64,000 bases of DNA from DATFVA01 sp963839165 (GTDB lineage Bacteria; Bacteroidota; Ignavibacteria; Ignavibacteriales; Ignavibacteriaceae). The stretch covers positions 62,001 through 126,000 of the forward strand of contig CAWIUG010000012.1 in the NCBI GenBank assembly GCA_963839165.1, given 5' to 3'. The translations under genes and the position numbers were made by a program. Below the pieces are notes generated by a model that saw only the letters and a list, made by a program, of their open reading frames with translations, was not told the origin of the DNA and did no database searches. Below are positions 61,865 to 64,000 of this stretch, in pieces (the stretch's first letter is position 1; the number at the start of each line of letters is the position of its first letter).

Positions 61865-63841
61865 ATGTCTAAATCCCTCGTTTCTAAATATCCTTTAACA
61901 GATATTTTAGAAACAGATGATTCTGCCTATGTAATTACTGATAATTCCTTCAAGGTTGCCTGGTATAACCAGCAGTTTAAATCGTTATGTAATTCCAGAC
62001 GCATTAAAGGCAAACGATTAAATGTTCTGCTTGGGATCAATGAGAGCCTTCCTGACAATATTTCCGCAGACAGCCCAAAACCTTTCCAGGTTCGTGATGA
62101 TAACCATCTGGTGTTAATCTCTCCCCTTACCACAAGGGATAAAACTGAAGGCTTCTTTATCAAGGTTCACAGCATACATCAGGACACGGCTCAGGCATTT
62201 ACAGATTCTGACCTTATACTAAAGAACCTAAAATTCCAGGAAGAGCAACAAAACATACTCACTCTGGTTGTTAAAGAAAAATCGCTTCAAATACTGGCAG
62301 GAGAGATATTAAAAAAGAGCATAGAACTTTCCAAAAGCGATGTTGGACTTGTTGTTATCTTCAATGATACGAAGAAATATGAATTCTTAATCCAGGATGA
62401 AAAGGAGATAATTAAAAACCAGAAGGAAATGGAAAGGGAAGTAGAAGCCAATTTTTCTTTTATCACTAAATGGCTTACTGTAAATAAGCATTCTCTTCTC
62501 GCTCTGAATTATCCAAATAATATCGGATTTAATCTCACCAGGTTCTTCCAGTGTGAATCGCTAATAATCTCACCAGCCTTTTTTGATGATAAACTTTTGG
62601 CAGTAACTATTGTAGGACGAAAGAAGGAAGTTTATACAACTCTTGATATCAATAATGGTGAACAATTGGCTTTACTGCTCGCATTTTCAATTAGCAGTAT
62701 AAGAACACGGGAATTAAACACAACGCTGGAGAACAGGCTTCTTCAGGCCCAGAAACTGGAGACAATAGGTAAGTTGTCGAGTGGGATGGCACATGATTTC
62801 AGTAATCTTTTATCAAGTATATTCGGAAGTTTAAATCTTCTGAAGAAACGAGTTCCTGATAATGAAAACATATACCGTCTGATTGATAATATTGAAAATT
62901 GTTCAGTAAGAGCCCGGGATCTTACGAAGGGACTTCTTTCATTTGGCAAACCAACGCCAAAAAGAAAAGAAATTATTAAGCCTAATCTATTAATGACAGA
63001 GATCTCAAAAGTAATTTCGCAAACATTTCCCCGTAAGATAGATTATGAAAGCCTGGTTGAGCAGAACCTGCACGATGTATTGGGTAATGCGACAGAGATT
63101 TACCAGGTACTTTTAAATCTTTGTGTGAATGCGAAAGAAGCTATCGACGGAAACGGTAAAATAAAACTTGAAGCATCAAATATTACGATTGATGAAGAAA
63201 ACATTTTCAAATATCCGCTTCTTAACAAAGGAAAATATGTTCATTTTTCTGTCGCTGATAATGGAACAGGTATCGAGGAACAGAATGTGCAGAAAATATT
63301 CGATCCGTATTTTTCTACAAAAGTAAAAGAAACCGGTTCAGGTCTGGGACTGTATGTTACTTATGGGATTATAAAAGCTCACAGCGGACATGTCGAAGTA
63401 ACAAGCACTATTGGTCAGGGGACAGTTTTCGACGTATTTCTTCCGGCCTTTGAACCAACAGTCTCCGAAAAAACTATTCAGACCGATAAAATCATACTAC
63501 TAATTGATGATGAAGTTATGCTGAGAGATCTCCTTGCAGAAATGCTCGAATCTAATGGCTATAATGTAATCAAGGTCGGTTCAGGTTCAGAAGGACTACG
63601 GATCCTGACTGAAGAGATAAAAGCTGATCTGGTAATTATTGATTATAATATGCCTGAAATGAACGGGCTTGAGACAGTTCAAAAAATAAGGGGGCTTGAC
63701 TTTAAAATGCCCATTATCCTATCTTCAGGCAGTATGGGACTGGAAGAAAATCTGAATCTGAAGGAAGCCGGAATTACAGCTACCCTTACGAAGCCCTATG
63801 AATTCGATACAATGTTCTCAACAATTCAGAAGCTTATATAA
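61865..63841 (+). CDS. Hybrid histidine kinase with PAS, GAF-like and C-terminal receiver domains
   Basis: A 658-residue cytoplasmic kinase with no membrane helix. A PAS-like domain (about 10-110) is followed by a GAF-like region (about 135-280), then HisKA with the phosphorylated His310 (SSGMAHDFSNLL), a catalytic ATPase domain (about 380-525; N box LCVNAKEAI, G boxes DNGTGIEEQ and GSGLGL), and a receiver domain (about 535-658, Asp593 in VIIDYNMPEMNG). Coupled to the NtrC-type regulator upstream by 11 bases. The lack of a membrane segment suggests a cytoplasmic signal. Confidence 0.92.
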   Translation: MSKSLVSKYPLTDILETDDSAYVITDNSFKVAWYNQQFKSLCNSRRIKGKRLNVLLGINESLPDNISADSPKPFQVRDDNHLVLISPLTTRDKTEGFFIKVHSIHQDTAQAFTDSDLILKNLKFQEEQQNILTLVVKEKSLQILAGEILKKSIELSKSDVGLVVIFNDTKKYEFLIQDEKEIIKNQKEMEREVEANFSFITKWLTVNKHSLLALNYPNNIGFNLTRFFQCESLIISPAFFDDKLLAVTIVGRKKEVYTTLDINNGEQLALLLAFSISSIRTRELNTTLENRLLQAQKLETIGKLSSGMAHDFSNLLSSIFGSLNLLKKRVPDNENIYRLIDNIENCSVRARDLTKGLLSFGKPTPKRKEIIKPNLLMTEISKVISQTFPRKIDYESLVEQNLHDVLGNATEIYQVLLNLCVNAKEAIDGNGKIKLEASNITIDEENIFKYPLLNKGKYVHFSVADNGTGIEEQNVQKIFDPYFSTKVKETGSGLGLYVTYGIIKAHSGHVEVTSTIGQGTVFDVFLPAFEPTVSEKTIQTDKIILLIDDEVMLRDLLAEMLESNGYNVIKVGSGSEGLRILTEEIKADLVIIDYNMPEMNGLETVQKIRGLDFKMPIILSSGSMGLEENLNLKEAGITATLTKPYEFDTMFSTIQKLI

Positions 63842-64000
63842 TCAGGGTGCGGGCTCTTCTTTTTTATCAACATCGATCATTTTTATATTCTTAACATATT
63901 CAGACAGCACAGGTTTTTTTATCGTATGCAGCTGGTTAAGGATATTATTAATTTCTTTGATAGCTGTTGTAATATAATCCAGCCTCTTATTTATTGCCTC
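63842..64000 (-). CDS. C-terminal part of a helical protein cut by the window edge
   Basis: A minus-strand frame enters from beyond position 64000 and ends at the stop at 63842-63844, giving 52 visible residues. It begins with an amphipathic helix (EAINKRLDYITTAIKEINNILNQLHTIKK) and ends with a Lys/Glu/Pro tail. The frame stays open to the window edge and its end abuts the histidine kinase stop. No family is recognisable from this fragment. Confidence 0.6.
   Translation of the reverse strand, partial: EAINKRLDYITTAIKEINNILNQLHTIKKPVLSEYVKNIKMIDVDKKEEPAP

Overview
The window looks like the replication-origin neighbourhood of a Bacteroidota/Chlorobi-group bacterium, most likely from the Ignavibacteria. 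The reasons are a secreted protein with a C-terminal type IX sorting domain carrying the NYPNPFNPST signature, a DUF3078 protein, many Gram-negative envelope proteins (Omp85 barrels, lipoproteins, a heptose epimerase), AT-rich DNA, and promoters that fit the Bacteroidota TTTG/TAnnTTTG pattern. This placement is an inference from familiar features, not a phylogeny.

Layout. 0.2-8.1 kb: an amino-acid permease fused to universal-stress domains, an MscS-type helix protein, an SPFH/unknown/ribbon-helix-helix operon, a beta-CASP nuclease and an RsbRD-like protein. 8.2-19.8 kb: small envelope proteins, a YfiT/DinB protein, a lipoprotein cytochrome c, an exported MsrA, an Omp85 barrel, three transporters (MarC, MFS, EamA), a dCMP deaminase beside a thymidylate-kinase-like protein, and an AcuI-type reductase. 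20-35 kb: ferrochelatase, a nucleotide pyrophosphatase/phosphodiesterase, a Na+/H+ antiporter, MetH, HldD, a Nudix hydrolase, a quinone oxidoreductase with an alpha/beta hydrolase, DUF3078, glycogen synthase and a T9SS cargo protein. 35.3-50 kb: a patatin-Omp85 protein, then the origin region, with yidC-yidD-rnpA-rpmH on the minus strand diverging from dnaA-dnaN-recF-DUF721-gyrB-gyrA on the plus strand. 50-64 kb: hemL, a DUF2254 protein, a minus-strand sucrose operon (fructokinase, sucrose-phosphate synthase with an intact phosphatase-type HAD domain, sucrose synthase), an acyltransferase-like membrane protein, tRNA-Lys, and a sigma-54 response regulator with a hybrid histidine kinase. The window ends inside a minus-strand gene.

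The strongest anomaly lies between about 43.67 and 46.77 kb. dnaN, recF, the start of the DUF721 gene and gyrB carry about 14 frame interruptions in 3.1 kb, nearly all single-base and mostly insertions, while every gene outside this stretch is open. Because dnaN and gyrB are essential, I read this as uncorrected long-read or gap-filled sequence rather than gene decay.

The most coherent metabolic unit is the three-gene sucrose cluster, which could make sucrose from UDP-glucose and fructose-6-phosphate, split it again, and recycle the fructose. With glycogen synthase elsewhere in the window it suggests managed carbon storage or osmoprotection. I did not find a CRISPR array, an insertion sequence, a prophage or an obviously new defence system.
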